From contig CADECP010000025.1 in assembly GCA_902825875.1 (NCBI GenBank), forward strand, positions 1 to 42,703: 42,703 nucleotides of DNA, in the 5' to 3' direction. Origin of the DNA: an uncultured Acidobacteriota bacterium (GTDB lineage Bacteria; Acidobacteriota; Blastocatellia; RBC074). Under the pieces are notes generated by a model. It did no database searches. It saw only the letters and a program-made list of their open reading frames with translations, and was not told where the DNA came from. Below, piece after piece: positions 29,850-38,732 of the stretch; the stretch's first letter is position 1, and the number at the start of each line of letters is the position of its first letter. Made by a program: the position numbers and the translations under genes.

Positions 29850-31139
29850 ATGAGCAAACGAGTAATTTTTTGCGAAGGGCTGGGCAAGGAATTTCGCATC
29901 GGCAAGCGCGAACTCAACAAGACGTTGCGCGACGTGTTGACCGATGCGATGGCGGCTCCGTTGCGCGCGTTGAAGACACGGTTTTCGGCAAACGGCTTTC
30001 CGGGAATGGCGACCGAAACCATTTGGGCGTTGAAAGACGTTTCGTTCGACATTCAGCACGGCGAAGTCGTCGGCATCATCGGCCACAACGGCGCGGGCAA
30101 AAGCACGCTGCTGAAAATTCTGTCCCGCATTTCAGAACCGACAGAAGGTCGCATCGGCATTCACGGTCGCGTGGGCAGTTTGTTGGAAGTCGGCACGGGC
30201 TTTCATCCCGAACTGACCGGGCGCGAAAACATCTTTTTGAACGGCGCCATTTTGGGAATGCGTCGCGCCGAAATAACTCGCAAATTCGACGAGATTGTGG
30301 ACTTCGCCGGAGTCGGCAAGTTTCTGGATACGCCGGTCAAGTTTTATTCCAGCGGCATGTACATGCGGCTGGCGTTTGCCGTGGCCGCGCATCTGGAGCC
30401 GGAAATTCTGATCGTGGACGAGGTGCTGTCGGTCGGCGACGCGCAGTTCCAGAAAAAGTGTTTAGGCAAAATGGGCGAAGTCGCGCAAAGCGGGCGCACG
30501 GTGATTTTCGTCAGCCACAACATGGCTGCCGTCGAACGGCTCTGTTCCAAAGTCCTCGTGCTGGAAAACGGGCGACTGATCGGTAACGGCCAACCGCGCA
30601 CGATGATTTCCAATTACTTGCGCGAAGGCAGCGGCGAAATTTACGTCGCTCGCAGTCGAACCGGTCATCCGCAATTTCTCTCGGCGAAGATTTGCGACGT
30701 GAACGGCCATCCGATGGACGAACCGGTTTGTACCGAACCCTTTCTGGTGCGGTTGCATTTTGTGCTGCCCGAAGACGCGCCGGGAACCCAGCTTGGCATA
30801 GGCATTTTGTCCGCCGATGGATTGCCGCTGTTTACGTCGAACACCTGGGACGTGAATCTGGAAGCCCCGATCAAAGCTGGCGAATACGAAGCCGACGTGT
30901 TAGTGCCCGCGAACTGTTTGCTGGCCGACACATTTCACGTGGCGATGTGTTTGTGGAACGATTCCGAAGTGCTGGATTTACAGGAACCGGCATTTTCGTT
31001 TTCGGTTGATCCCGGCGGATCGCATCTGTACCAACTGGACAGCCAGCGAAAAGGCTTCGTTCACATTGATTGCCAATGGGAAGTGCGAAAGCTGAGTGTT
31101 GCGCGAGGCGCTACTGCCGGTGGTCAAGGAGCGTCTTAA
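29850..31139 (+). CDS. polysaccharide ABC exporter, ATPase subunit with Wzt-like C-terminal domain
   Basis: A protein of 429 aa. The ABC domain (1-250) has the P-loop GHNGAGKST (78-86), a signature in YSSGMYMRLAFAVAAHL, and Walker B in EILIVDEVLSVGD. Residues 250-420 form a C-terminal beta domain typical of Wzt proteins that recognise the terminal modification of the glycan (GTQLGIGILSADGLPLFTSN, ADTFHVAMCLW). This couples export to a specific chain end, fitting the several methyltransferases downstream. Pairs with the permease just upstream (gap 37 nt). Confidence 0.93.
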   Translation: MSKRVIFCEGLGKEFRIGKRELNKTLRDVLTDAMAAPLRALKTRFSANGFPGMATETIWALKDVSFDIQHGEVVGIIGHNGAGKSTLLKILSRISEPTEGRIGIHGRVGSLLEVGTGFHPELTGRENIFLNGAILGMRRAEITRKFDEIVDFAGVGKFLDTPVKFYSSGMYMRLAFAVAAHLEPEILIVDEVLSVGDAQFQKKCLGKMGEVAQSGRTVIFVSHNMAAVERLCSKVLVLENGRLIGNGQPRTMISNYLREGSGEIYVARSRTGHPQFLSAKICDVNGHPMDEPVCTEPFLVRLHFVLPEDAPGTQLGIGILSADGLPLFTSNTWDVNLEAPIKAGEYEADVLVPANCLLADTFHVAMCLWNDSEVLDLQEPAFSFSVDPGGSHLYQLDSQRKGFVHIDCQWEVRKLSVARGATAGGQGAS

Positions 31140-31166
31140 AGTGTTTTAGAAGCAATGAAAGCTGGT

Positions 31167-31370
31167 TTCTTTTTAGCTCTGAAAGAGCGATAGAAAATAG
31201 CCCCGTGCGGAGCGCGGGGGAAGTTACAAAAACAAACGCCAAGCCCCGTGAGGGGCGACAGAGCAGGCTGAAGGTGTCGCTCCTGCCGGAGCTTGAAAGG
31301 CGTTTGTTTGCTTTTCTCCGCGCTTACGCACAGAGCTACTTTTCATCGCCTGCTTTGCAGGCGATGAAAA
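31167..31370. repeat. mosaic of interspersed hairpin elements
   Basis: Several adjacent small palindromes: GCTCT/AGAGC; CCCCG/CGGGG; GCCCC/GGGGC; GCGACA/TGTCGC; GCTCC/GGAGC, all enclosed by AACAAACGCC and GGCGTTTGTT; then a perfect 14-bp stem at 31340-31370 (TTTTCATCGCCTGC, TTT loop). This is a nested interspersed-repeat block in the gap before the TylF-like gene, not coding. Confidence 0.8.
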
Positions 31371-31411
31371 GGCACTTTTCAATTTTTAACTTAGTCGCTT
31401 TCGTTGAAGTC

Positions 31412-32143
31412 ATGGTTCGCAAGTATCTAAGAAAAACTCTCAGCCAGTCGCGCCGGTTGATTCTGGGAGCGCCCGAACAGAGCGTGACGACGCAAATCAT
31501 TCGGCGAGATCGTCGCTCCGATGCGTTTATGGCGGCGATTGATTACGTCAATTACGAAGCCGTGCCCGGCGATGTGTTGGAATTCGGGGTGTTCACCGGA
31601 ATCAGTCTGGCGTTGTTGGCCAAAGGACACAGCTTCGACGACAAAGGAATGGCCAGGCGTTTTGTCGGCTTTGATTCGTTTCGCGGATTGCCGCCCGACA
31701 CCGAACAGCACGCGCGTTGGCAAGCGGGCGATTGCGCGACGAATCACGGCTGGCATCCGCTGTTGCCGATGGGAGCGCCCGTGACTCCGCAAGTTGTGTT
31801 CGATTTGTTCGCCGCCTGCGAACTGCCCGCTCCGCTGATCGAGTCCGGTTGGTACGACGAAACCATTCCGGCGACGATCCCCGCCAAATACGACAAAGTC
31901 GCGCTGCTGCACATTGATTGCGACTTGTACGAATCCACCAAGCTGACGCTCGACGGCGTTGCGCCGATTTTGCAGGACGGCACGTTGATCCTGTTCGACG
32001 ACTGGTTTCATTACAAAGGCAATCCGAACAAAGGCGAAGCGCGCGCTTTCCATGAATTTCTGGCTGAAAATCCCGAATGGGGCGCGCAGCAATTCAAAAC
32101 TTACGGCGTGTTCTGCAATTCCTTCATCCTGTACCGCAAATGA
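31412..32143 (+). CDS. TylF/MycF-like methyltransferase
   Basis: A protein of 243 aa from ATG 31412; upstream codons in frame run through the repeat block and are not counted. It has the SAM-binding GDVLEFGVFTGISLAL (about 53-70), FVGFDSFRGLPPDTEQHARW, and the metal-binding HIDCDLYESTKLTLDGVAPI followed by LILFDDWFHYKGNPNKGEAR. TylF-type enzymes O-methylate sugar hydroxyls using Mg2+. Here it probably methylates a residue of the exported polysaccharide. Its stop overlaps the next ATG (ATGA). Confidence 0.9.
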   Translation: MVRKYLRKTLSQSRRLILGAPEQSVTTQIIRRDRRSDAFMAAIDYVNYEAVPGDVLEFGVFTGISLALLAKGHSFDDKGMARRFVGFDSFRGLPPDTEQHARWQAGDCATNHGWHPLLPMGAPVTPQVVFDLFAACELPAPLIESGWYDETIPATIPAKYDKVALLHIDCDLYESTKLTLDGVAPILQDGTLILFDDWFHYKGNPNKGEARAFHEFLAENPEWGAQQFKTYGVFCNSFILYRK

Positions 32144-33393
32144 AAGTCATACACATTGGTCCACCATTGGCACGGCTCGGAGGCCCGGCGGGGTATCTGG
32201 ATCAACTGGCCTCTGCGCGCATCGAACCGAGCGAACACGAAGTCCTGTTTCCTTCGCGCGCAGTTCCGGAAACCAAACGCAAACCCGGACTGGCCAAAAT
32301 GCTGCGAAAAGAAGCAGGCAAGCTGAAGCGGTCTGTGCTGGGCGCTCCGGCTTTTTATCGTCCGACCGAAGCCGAGTTGCAAACCAAAGACGGATTGCTG
32401 GATCGCATGTTTCAGGGAGTTGCCGAACAATCGGTTGAATCGGCTGCGGAAACCATACGGTTGGCGTTGGATTCGCCCGATGCGCAAGTGTTGTTCACGC
32501 ACGATCCGTTTGTCGCCGAGCATCTGTTGGAACGTCGGCTTGCGGGGCAACAAATCTGGTTGCTGATTCACGCGCCGTTTCCGGCAATGCTGTACATCGC
32601 CTGGTGTTGGGGAGTTCCAGAACGCGATTGGCGCGAAGTGCTTGGCTTTCCCGATGTGCAACGTTGGATTGAACGAGAACTGGCTGTTTGGCGAAACGTA
32701 GATCAGTTGATTCTACCTTGCGCCGAAGCTGGCGAAGAGTTTTTGCGAATTGATCCGCGCTTTGGCGATTGTCTGAACGAGGTCACTTACCTGATGACCG
32801 GAGCCGCCGGAACCGCGCCGCAAAAAAAGAACGAGAGCCGGGCGGCATTGCGCGCCGAATGGAAATTGCCCGCCGACATTCCGCTGGGATTGTATCTGGG
32901 AAACGACCAACCCTATCGCGGATTGGATGCCTTGTTTGCCGCGTTGCCTCACTTGCCGCCCGAATCCGAGTCGCCGGGAAAGTTGGTGATTGCCGGCCCT
33001 GACCCTGACAAATTGTCGAAACACGCGCGCGTTCGTGCTTTGGGGCGAGTCGCCGACGTTTCGTCGTTGCTGGCGGCAGTGGATTTTGTCGTCAACGTCA
33101 ACCGCTTCAGCCTGTTCGACCTTTCGACGATAGAAGCTCTGGAAGCAGGCAAACCTTTGCTGTTGCACGCGACTGGCGGCAACAAAACCTTTCACGATTT
33201 GGGCGCAGGCTGCGTGATGTTGCCGGATTTGATCCCTGAAGTGGTTGCCGCCGGATTGGACACGATGTTTACGATGACCAACGAAGAATTGGCGGGAATG
33301 AAGGAAGCTTCGCAGCGATGTTATGCCGAACACCTGACACCTGCGCATCTGTGGCAACGCCATCAACTGCTTTATTCCTTCTATGCCGCTTGA
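32140..33393 (+). CDS. GT-B glycosyltransferase (GT4-like)
   Basis: A protein of 417 aa. The N-terminal domain begins MKVIHIGPPLARLGGPAGYL. The C-terminal Rossmann domain includes PLGLYLGNDQPYRGLDALFA, LVIAGPDP, VRALGRVADVSSLLAAVDFV and the sugar-nucleotide-binding FDLSTIEALEAGKPLLLHAT (acidic E near 355). Probably transfers a sugar to the growing glycan in the cytoplasm. The start is fused to the preceding stop (ATGA); the stop overlaps the FAD protein start by 11 nt. Confidence 0.88.
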   Translation: MKVIHIGPPLARLGGPAGYLDQLASARIEPSEHEVLFPSRAVPETKRKPGLAKMLRKEAGKLKRSVLGAPAFYRPTEAELQTKDGLLDRMFQGVAEQSVESAAETIRLALDSPDAQVLFTHDPFVAEHLLERRLAGQQIWLLIHAPFPAMLYIAWCWGVPERDWREVLGFPDVQRWIERELAVWRNVDQLILPCAEAGEEFLRIDPRFGDCLNEVTYLMTGAAGTAPQKKNESRAALRAEWKLPADIPLGLYLGNDQPYRGLDALFAALPHLPPESESPGKLVIAGPDPDKLSKHARVRALGRVADVSSLLAAVDFVVNVNRFSLFDLSTIEALEAGKPLLLHATGGNKTFHDLGAGCVMLPDLIPEVVAAGLDTMFTMTNEELAGMKEASQRCYAEHLTPAHLWQRHQLLYSFYAA

Positions 33394-34786
33394 AACAGAC
33401 ATTTTGATTATCGGCGCTGGCCCAACGGGACTCGGTGCGGCCTGGCGATTGAGTCAGTTGGAGCACCGTGACTGGTTGCTGTGCGAAGCCTCTGCCGAAG
33501 CTGGCGGTTTGGCTGGCTCCGTCACCGACGAACACGGTTTCACGTGGGATTTGGGCGGCCATGTGCAATTCAGCCATTACGATTACTTCGATGATTTGAT
33601 GGACGAACTGCTGGGTGCTGAAGGCTGGCTTTATCACGAACGCGAATCGTGGGTCTGGATGCGCGACACATTCGTGCCGTATCCGTTTCAACTGAACCTG
33701 CATCGGTTGCCGCTGGAAGATCGCTGGCAATGCGTGCGCGGATTGTTGCGACTGAAACAAGAACGCAGCCCCGAAAACTTCGGCGAATGGATTGACGCAG
33801 TCTTCGGCGAAGGCATCGCGGCGGTTTTCATGCGGCCTTATAACTTCAAAGTCTGGGCTTATCCGCCCGAAGAGTTGAGTCGAATCTGGATTGGCGAACG
33901 AGTGGCGACGGTGGATTTGGAACGTGTGATCGAAAACGTCATGCGAAGCCGCGACGACGTTTCGTGGGGGCCGAACAATCAATTTCGCTTCCCGAAGCAC
34001 GGCGGCACAGGAGCCGTCTGGCGCGCGCTGGCCAGCAAACTGGAATCCGTTCACCCGGCCAAACTGAAGATGCGGCACAAACTGGTCAAGTTAGACACTG
34101 TCGGCCACGTTGCCTATTTCGACAACGGCGAACGCATTCGATACCGCCGATTGCTCAGCAGCATTCCGCTGGATGTGCTGGTCGGTTTGAGTGATTTGAC
34201 TGAAAAGCTCAACGCCGCCAGCCTATTGCTGCATTCTTCGACGCACATCATCGGAGCCGCGCTGAAGGGGCAGCCGCCCGAATCGCTTCGCAAAAAATGC
34301 TGGATGTACTTTCCCGAATCCGATTCGCCGTTTTATCGCGCGACTGTGTTTTCGCATTATTCGCCGAACAACGTGCCGGACATCAACCGGTACTGGTCGC
34401 TGATGGTCGAAGTTTCCGAATCCGCGCACAAACCTGTTCACAGCGAAACCATCATCGAAGAAGCGATCCAAGGAATGCTAAACACGCGGTTGATTGCCGA
34501 CCGGCAGACGGTTCATCACACGTGGTATCGGCGCTTGGAACACGGCTATCCGACGCCTTCGCTGCGCCGCGATGAAGCCTTGAACCAAATGCTGCCCGCT
34601 TTCGCCGAACGCAATGTGCTTAGTCGTGGCCGGTTCGGAGCGTGGAAGTATGAAGTCTCGAATCAGGATCACAGCTTCGCGCAGGGCGTCGAAGCGGCGG
34701 AATTCTGGTTGACCGGCGCGCCGGAATTGACCGTCAACGACCCTGATCGCGTCAACTCGCATGTTTCTCGTCGGAGCGCGCATTAG
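33383..34786 (+). CDS. FAD-dependent oxidoreductase (UDP-galactopyranose-mutase/amine-oxidase-like)
   Basis: A protein of 467 aa. The N-terminal FAD-binding motif is DILIIGAGPTGLGAAWRLSQ (GxGxxG), followed by LCEASAEAGGLAGSVTDEHG and LGGHVQFSHYDYFDDL. Later NAD(P)-binding-like and YFPESDSPFYRATVFSHYSP segments fit the phytoene-desaturase/UDP-galactopyranose-mutase superfamily. In polysaccharide clusters such enzymes isomerise or oxidise a sugar nucleotide; the substrate is unknown. The last residues (SRRSAH) and stop codon come from an interspersed repeat that begins at about 34770. Confidence 0.88.
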   Translation: MPLETDILIIGAGPTGLGAAWRLSQLEHRDWLLCEASAEAGGLAGSVTDEHGFTWDLGGHVQFSHYDYFDDLMDELLGAEGWLYHERESWVWMRDTFVPYPFQLNLHRLPLEDRWQCVRGLLRLKQERSPENFGEWIDAVFGEGIAAVFMRPYNFKVWAYPPEELSRIWIGERVATVDLERVIENVMRSRDDVSWGPNNQFRFPKHGGTGAVWRALASKLESVHPAKLKMRHKLVKLDTVGHVAYFDNGERIRYRRLLSSIPLDVLVGLSDLTEKLNAASLLLHSSTHIIGAALKGQPPESLRKKCWMYFPESDSPFYRATVFSHYSPNNVPDINRYWSLMVEVSESAHKPVHSETIIEEAIQGMLNTRLIADRQTVHHTWYRRLEHGYPTPSLRRDEALNQMLPAFAERNVLSRGRFGAWKYEVSNQDHSFAQGVEAAEFWLTGAPELTVNDPDRVNSHVSRRSAH

Positions 34787-34958
34787 CCGGAGCGCGGATT
34801 TGTAATCCGCCTGGTTCGCGGACGTTCCCGTCCGCTCCTCTCCGGTAAAAGAATTGATAAAACCATTGACGGGCGGACTGGAAGTCCGCGGACCAGGCGG
34901 ACGGAACGTCCGCGCTCCAGCGGAACGTCCGCGCTCCAGCGGAACGTCCGCGCTCCAG
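34775..34958. repeat. interspersed repeat block with three tandem 19-bp units
   Basis: Begins within the FAD protein's last codons, continues with a GCGGATTTGTAATCCGC palindrome (34796-34812) and the inverted CGCGGACGTTCCCGTCCGC, and ends in three tandem copies of CGGAACGTCCGCGCTCCAG (34902-34958). The FkbM gene starts 2 nt after the last copy, so the repeats form its entire leader. The same family recurs at 42490-42703. Confidence 0.9.
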
Positions 34959-34960
34959 TT

Positions 34961-35803
34961 ATGACAAACGTTTTACTCAAAGCCAGACGAATCGCAGGTC
35001 GCGTCAAACGGCATTACTTCCCTTCGCTGGAAGTCGCCGCATGGCGTCACGCTTGCCGCGTCGCTGAACAAGTCCCGCGCTTCACGCCCGGCGAAATTCA
35101 GCTTGACGAATACTGGCTGCGGTACGCCGACCTGCTCTCAACCTGTCCGCAATGGGAAGACATTTTCGTTCGCCAGACGATGCGCGTGAACTTGCCGACC
35201 GACACGCCGCGCATTCTGGATTGCGGAGCCAACATCGGCTTGGCGTCGCTTTATTTCAAACGGCTTTATCCGGCGGCGCGCATCACCGCGTACGAAGCCG
35301 ATCCGGTGATTCATGAAATTCTTGCCGACAATCTGCAAAGCAACCGCGCAGAGGATGTCGAAACCATCCAAGCCGCCATCTGGAAAGAAAATGGCTCGAT
35401 CAGTTTCGCCTGCGAAGGCTCCGATTCCGGCGCGGTTGCCGAAATCACCTCAAACATCGAAGCCGCTCGCCGCGAAGTCCCGGCAGTGCGGTTGCGCGAT
35501 CTGCTCGAAGCTGAAGCGATAGATTTGCTCAAACTCGACATCGAAGGCGCAGAACGCGCCGTGCTGACTGATTGCATTGGGGCGCTCAGCAATGTGCGAG
35601 CGATATTGTTGGATTTGCATGACTTTGAGCCGCGCTATCGCAACCTGCCGTTTGTGCTCGAACTTCTGGAACGCGAAGGTTTCAATTACGCATTGGACGA
35701 GTTGAATGTGTTGCCCTGGCTTCAACCTGTAGCGCCTGAAGGCAGCCCTTTTCCTGGTCGAGCTATGTGCTGGGCGCTAATGGTGCGGGCGTGGCGATCA
35801 TGA
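34961..35803 (+). CDS. FkbM-family methyltransferase
   Basis: A protein of 280 aa. The SAM-binding core is RILDCGANIGLASLYFKRLY (about 83-102) followed by ARITAYEADPVIHEILADNL. The FkbM signature LLKLDIEGAERAVLTDCIG lies at about 187-205, and FNYALDELNVLPW closes the domain. FkbM-type enzymes O-methylate sugars, matching the polysaccharide setting. The ATG directly follows repeat units and lacks a ribosome binding site; its stop overlaps the next ATG (ATGA). Confidence 0.88.
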   Translation: MTNVLLKARRIAGRVKRHYFPSLEVAAWRHACRVAEQVPRFTPGEIQLDEYWLRYADLLSTCPQWEDIFVRQTMRVNLPTDTPRILDCGANIGLASLYFKRLYPAARITAYEADPVIHEILADNLQSNRAEDVETIQAAIWKENGSISFACEGSDSGAVAEITSNIEAARREVPAVRLRDLLEAEAIDLLKLDIEGAERAVLTDCIGALSNVRAILLDLHDFEPRYRNLPFVLELLEREGFNYALDELNVLPWLQPVAPEGSPFPGRAMCWALMVRAWRS

Positions 35804-36996
35804 AAATGCAATCTCCGAATTTGGTTTACGTCTCGCCGGACAAAATGGGTGGTGTCATCAGCATTATCGCAAATTTGTTGCAGCATCGCCGCCCGGATGA
35901 GTTTCGTCATTGCGCTTTACTGACCCACAACCTTCTGGACGTAGACACACGATTCAACCGCCCGCTGCCTGCTGAATGGCAAACCAGCTTTGAACATCGA
36001 ATGCCGATCGAAAATCTTCGCAGTGTCCTGCGCCGATTGGCGAAAGCCTTGCCGGATGGAGATGGGGTGCTGGTGACGAACGACTGGATTGAATTGGCAA
36101 TGGCTGCGGCGATTAATACCGGTTACGCCACTTACCAGATTGTTCACGCGGATTATGACTACTATTACGGTTTGGCGGTAAAGCATGAACCGGTGACGGA
36201 TGTTTACATCGCATATAGCCGTGCGGTTTACGAAACGTTGATTCAAATGCTGCCGGATCGCCTCGACACGATTTTTCACCTGCGTTATGGCGTCCCGGTT
36301 CCAGCCAAAATCCGGTCTGCTTCAGCCGGCAGATTGCGCGCGTTGTTTGTCGGTCGTCTGGGAGAAGGGAAAGGAATACTTGACCTTCCGCAAATAGATC
36401 GGCAGTTGCTGGATTCAGGTGTAGAAGTCGAATGGACGATTATTGGCGACGGGCCTTCGGGGGAAGAATTGAAACGGCAATGGGGCGTCAGCAGGAGAAT
36501 TCGCTATCTGGGAAACTTGCCGAATTCCGAAGTGATGGCGCACAGCGCCGAACATGATGTGTTTGTTCTGCCGACTCGCGCCGAAGGTTTCCCGGTTGCT
36601 TTGCTGGAAGCGATGGGCGTTGGGCTGGTTCCCGTGGTCAGCAATCTAAAATCTGGCGTTCCCGAAGTCGTCGCTTCCGGCGTTACGGGCTTCACGCCTG
36701 AAGTCGGCGACATTGCCGGGTTTGCCTCGGCGATTGCGGAACTCGCCCGCAACCGTGACCGGTTGGAAACGATGAGCCGCGCCGCTCGGCAAATCGTCGT
36801 CGAACAGTTCGACATCCGTGAACGAGTTGCCGATTACCAAGCGTTGTTTGCCCGGTACAGGGAATTGCGGCGGCCTCGCCCTGCAAAGATCAAGCTTCAT
36901 TACGGCAGCCGATTGGATAACCCGTGGATTCCGAATGCTGTGGTTTATCCGATTCGTTACGGCATTCGATTGATGAAAGGGAAGCGGGTGCGGTGA
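35800..36996 (+). CDS. GT4-family glycosyltransferase
   Basis: A protein of 398 aa from ATG 35800. N-terminal GT-B domain: LVYVSPDKMGGVISIIANLL. C-terminal donor-binding domain: RLRALFVGRLGEGKGILDLP, VEVEWTIIGDGPSGEELKRQ, and the E-x7-E element EGFPVALLEAMGVGLVPVVS. This is a classical GT4 retaining glycosyltransferase plan. The donor and acceptor are unknown. Both ends overlap neighbours by 4 nt, so it is translated as part of the polysaccharide operon. Confidence 0.93.
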   Translation: MKMQSPNLVYVSPDKMGGVISIIANLLQHRRPDEFRHCALLTHNLLDVDTRFNRPLPAEWQTSFEHRMPIENLRSVLRRLAKALPDGDGVLVTNDWIELAMAAAINTGYATYQIVHADYDYYYGLAVKHEPVTDVYIAYSRAVYETLIQMLPDRLDTIFHLRYGVPVPAKIRSASAGRLRALFVGRLGEGKGILDLPQIDRQLLDSGVEVEWTIIGDGPSGEELKRQWGVSRRIRYLGNLPNSEVMAHSAEHDVFVLPTRAEGFPVALLEAMGVGLVPVVSNLKSGVPEVVASGVTGFTPEVGDIAGFASAIAELARNRDRLETMSRAARQIVVEQFDIRERVADYQALFARYRELRRPRPAKIKLHYGSRLDNPWIPNAVVYPIRYGIRLMKGKRVR

Positions 36997-37745
36997 GCGT
37001 CAAGTTTATGAAAAAACACGTTAAAGCTTTGTTTTCCTCTTTTGGGTATGAAGTGAGGCGGATTCAACCTGCCGCATCTCACTTACGCGTAATCGGCAAC
37101 ATCACCAGCTTTTTACAGGATGTGAAAGCCAGAGGGTTTTATCCCAAATTTGTGTTGGATGTCGGAGCGAGCGATGGTTCCTGGAGCCAAATTGCCAAGA
37201 GCGAATTTCCTGATGCCAGTTTCCTGCTTTTAGAACCGCGGCCTTATCTACAAAACAAGCTTGAAAGTTTTTGCCAGAAATACCCAAAGTCTCACTTCAA
37301 GATGGTTGCGGCTGGTGCGGCAGCGGGAAGTGTAAAGATGACGGACTGGGACACAGCCTCTACGTTGTTGCCTGTTCCTGCGAATGGTGCTTCGGTTTTC
37401 GAGGTTCCTGTTGTGACTTGTGACGAACTCTTTCAGGCCGATTCAGCGCCTGACCTTGTCAAACTGGATGTTGAGGGATTCGAGATAGAAGTTTTGCGTG
37501 GGGCGGCTTCGTTGTTTGGCAAGACAGAGCTATTCATCATTGAGGTAGGAATGGATAGATATGGCACTCCTCGTCCAATGGCTTATGAAGTTATCAACTT
37601 CATGGCTTCCCGTGATTACCATATTTATGACATCCCGGGATTTATTCGCCGCCCTTGTGACGGGGCTGTTGGGTTAATGGATATTTGTTTTGCTTTTGAC
37701 GGCGGATTGCTAAGGCGAAATTCGCATAAATGGCACCAGGAATGA
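36993..37745 (+). CDS. FkbM-family methyltransferase (second copy)
   Basis: A protein of 250 aa from GTG 36993, overlapping the previous stop (GTGA), with GGGAAG upstream; an ATG at 37008 is possible. SAM motif I: FVLDVGASDGSWSQIAKSEF (about 48-67), then FLLLEPRPYLQNKLESFCQK. The FkbM signature PDLVKLDVEGFEIEVLRGAA lies at about 160-180. Lower GC and a more divergent sequence than the FkbM gene at 34961 suggest a separate origin. Probably a second sugar O-methyltransferase. Confidence 0.88.
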   Translation: MSVKFMKKHVKALFSSFGYEVRRIQPAASHLRVIGNITSFLQDVKARGFYPKFVLDVGASDGSWSQIAKSEFPDASFLLLEPRPYLQNKLESFCQKYPKSHFKMVAAGAAAGSVKMTDWDTASTLLPVPANGASVFEVPVVTCDELFQADSAPDLVKLDVEGFEIEVLRGAASLFGKTELFIIEVGMDRYGTPRPMAYEVINFMASRDYHIYDIPGFIRRPCDGAVGLMDICFAFDGGLLRRNSHKWHQE

Positions 37746-38722
37746 ACGCTCCATTGGTCAGCGTGTTAATGACCTGTTACAACCGCGAAAAGTTTCTCTC
37801 CGCCGCGATTGAAAGCGTGCTGTGGCAAACGTTTGAAGACTTCGAACTCATCATTGTGGACGACCTTTCCACCGACGGCAGCGTCGAAATTGCCAACCAA
37901 TACGCCAACCGAGACGCGCGCATCCGCGTCGTCGTCAACGAAACCAATCTGGGGCAATTCCCCAATCGCAATCACGCAATCAGCTTGGCTCGTGGCAAAT
38001 ATATCAAGTATCACGATTCCGATGACCTGATGTATCCGCATTGTCTGGCGACGATGGTTGCGCCGATGGAGGCCGAGCCGCGCGCCGGTTTCGGATTGAG
38101 CGCCGGCTGGTACTGGCAAGGCGGCCCTTGCCCAATGCTGTTGACGCCGAAGATGTGTTACCAGCGAGAGTTTTTGGGGCTTGGCATGTTCAACGCCGGG
38201 CCGGCTGGAGCGTTGTTTCGCGCAGAAGTGCTACGCGAACTCGGCGGCTTTGAAGATTTGGGCGTTGGTTCGGACAACATTTTCTGGTTAAGAGCTTGCG
38301 CGCGTTACAACGTGCTGCTGTTGCCTGCTGATTTGTTTTGGTATCGAGTGCATTCGGGGCAGGAAATGCAAAGCGAAAAAGCGTTGCGCGAATACGCCAT
38401 CGTGCCGGGCGAAGTCTGGCGCGCGTTGATGTCACCGGAATGTCCGCTGACAGGCGAAGACCTGGAACAGGCCAAGCGCAATCGAGTCTTTTTGCTGGCC
38501 AAAGCGACATACTTGGATCTGAAAGCCAGACGTTGGCAGTTGGCGCGAATGCGGATTCAGCACATGAATTTGTCGTTTGGCGATTGGCTGCGTTATCTGC
38601 GCCGACCGCGCCGAGGCAGGTTTGCCGGAACTCCGCGCGACGCCAACGGAGAGTTTTTGATCCCCGACTGGTCACATCACCAGACGGCTGACTCCGCGAA
38701 AGCCGCCGGTTCATCAAAATGA
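37742..38722 (+). CDS. GT2-family glycosyltransferase
   Basis: A protein of 326 aa from ATG 37742, overlapping the previous stop. The N-terminal GT-A core has VSVLMTCYNREKFLSAAIES, the ELIIVDDLSTDGSVEIANQY nucleotide-binding segment and the metal-binding HDSDDLMYP (DxD, about 97-101). After the catalytic domain lies a helical C-terminal region. Inverting GT2 enzymes add sugars to a lipid or saccharide acceptor in the cytoplasm. Confidence 0.93.
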   Translation: MNAPLVSVLMTCYNREKFLSAAIESVLWQTFEDFELIIVDDLSTDGSVEIANQYANRDARIRVVVNETNLGQFPNRNHAISLARGKYIKYHDSDDLMYPHCLATMVAPMEAEPRAGFGLSAGWYWQGGPCPMLLTPKMCYQREFLGLGMFNAGPAGALFRAEVLRELGGFEDLGVGSDNIFWLRACARYNVLLLPADLFWYRVHSGQEMQSEKALREYAIVPGEVWRALMSPECPLTGEDLEQAKRNRVFLLAKATYLDLKARRWQLARMRIQHMNLSFGDWLRYLRRPRRGRFAGTPRDANGEFLIPDWSHHQTADSAKAAGSSK

Positions 38723-38732
38723 GGAGTCAGCA

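Noticed and set aside
31070..31411. N-terminal extension of the TylF-like gene
   Set aside because: These codons run through the end of the ATPase gene and the palindromic repeat mosaic; the family homology begins after ATG 31412.
34902..34958. Tandem 19-bp units considered as a CRISPR array
   Set aside because: The units abut without unique spacers, are themselves palindromic and no cas genes are present.
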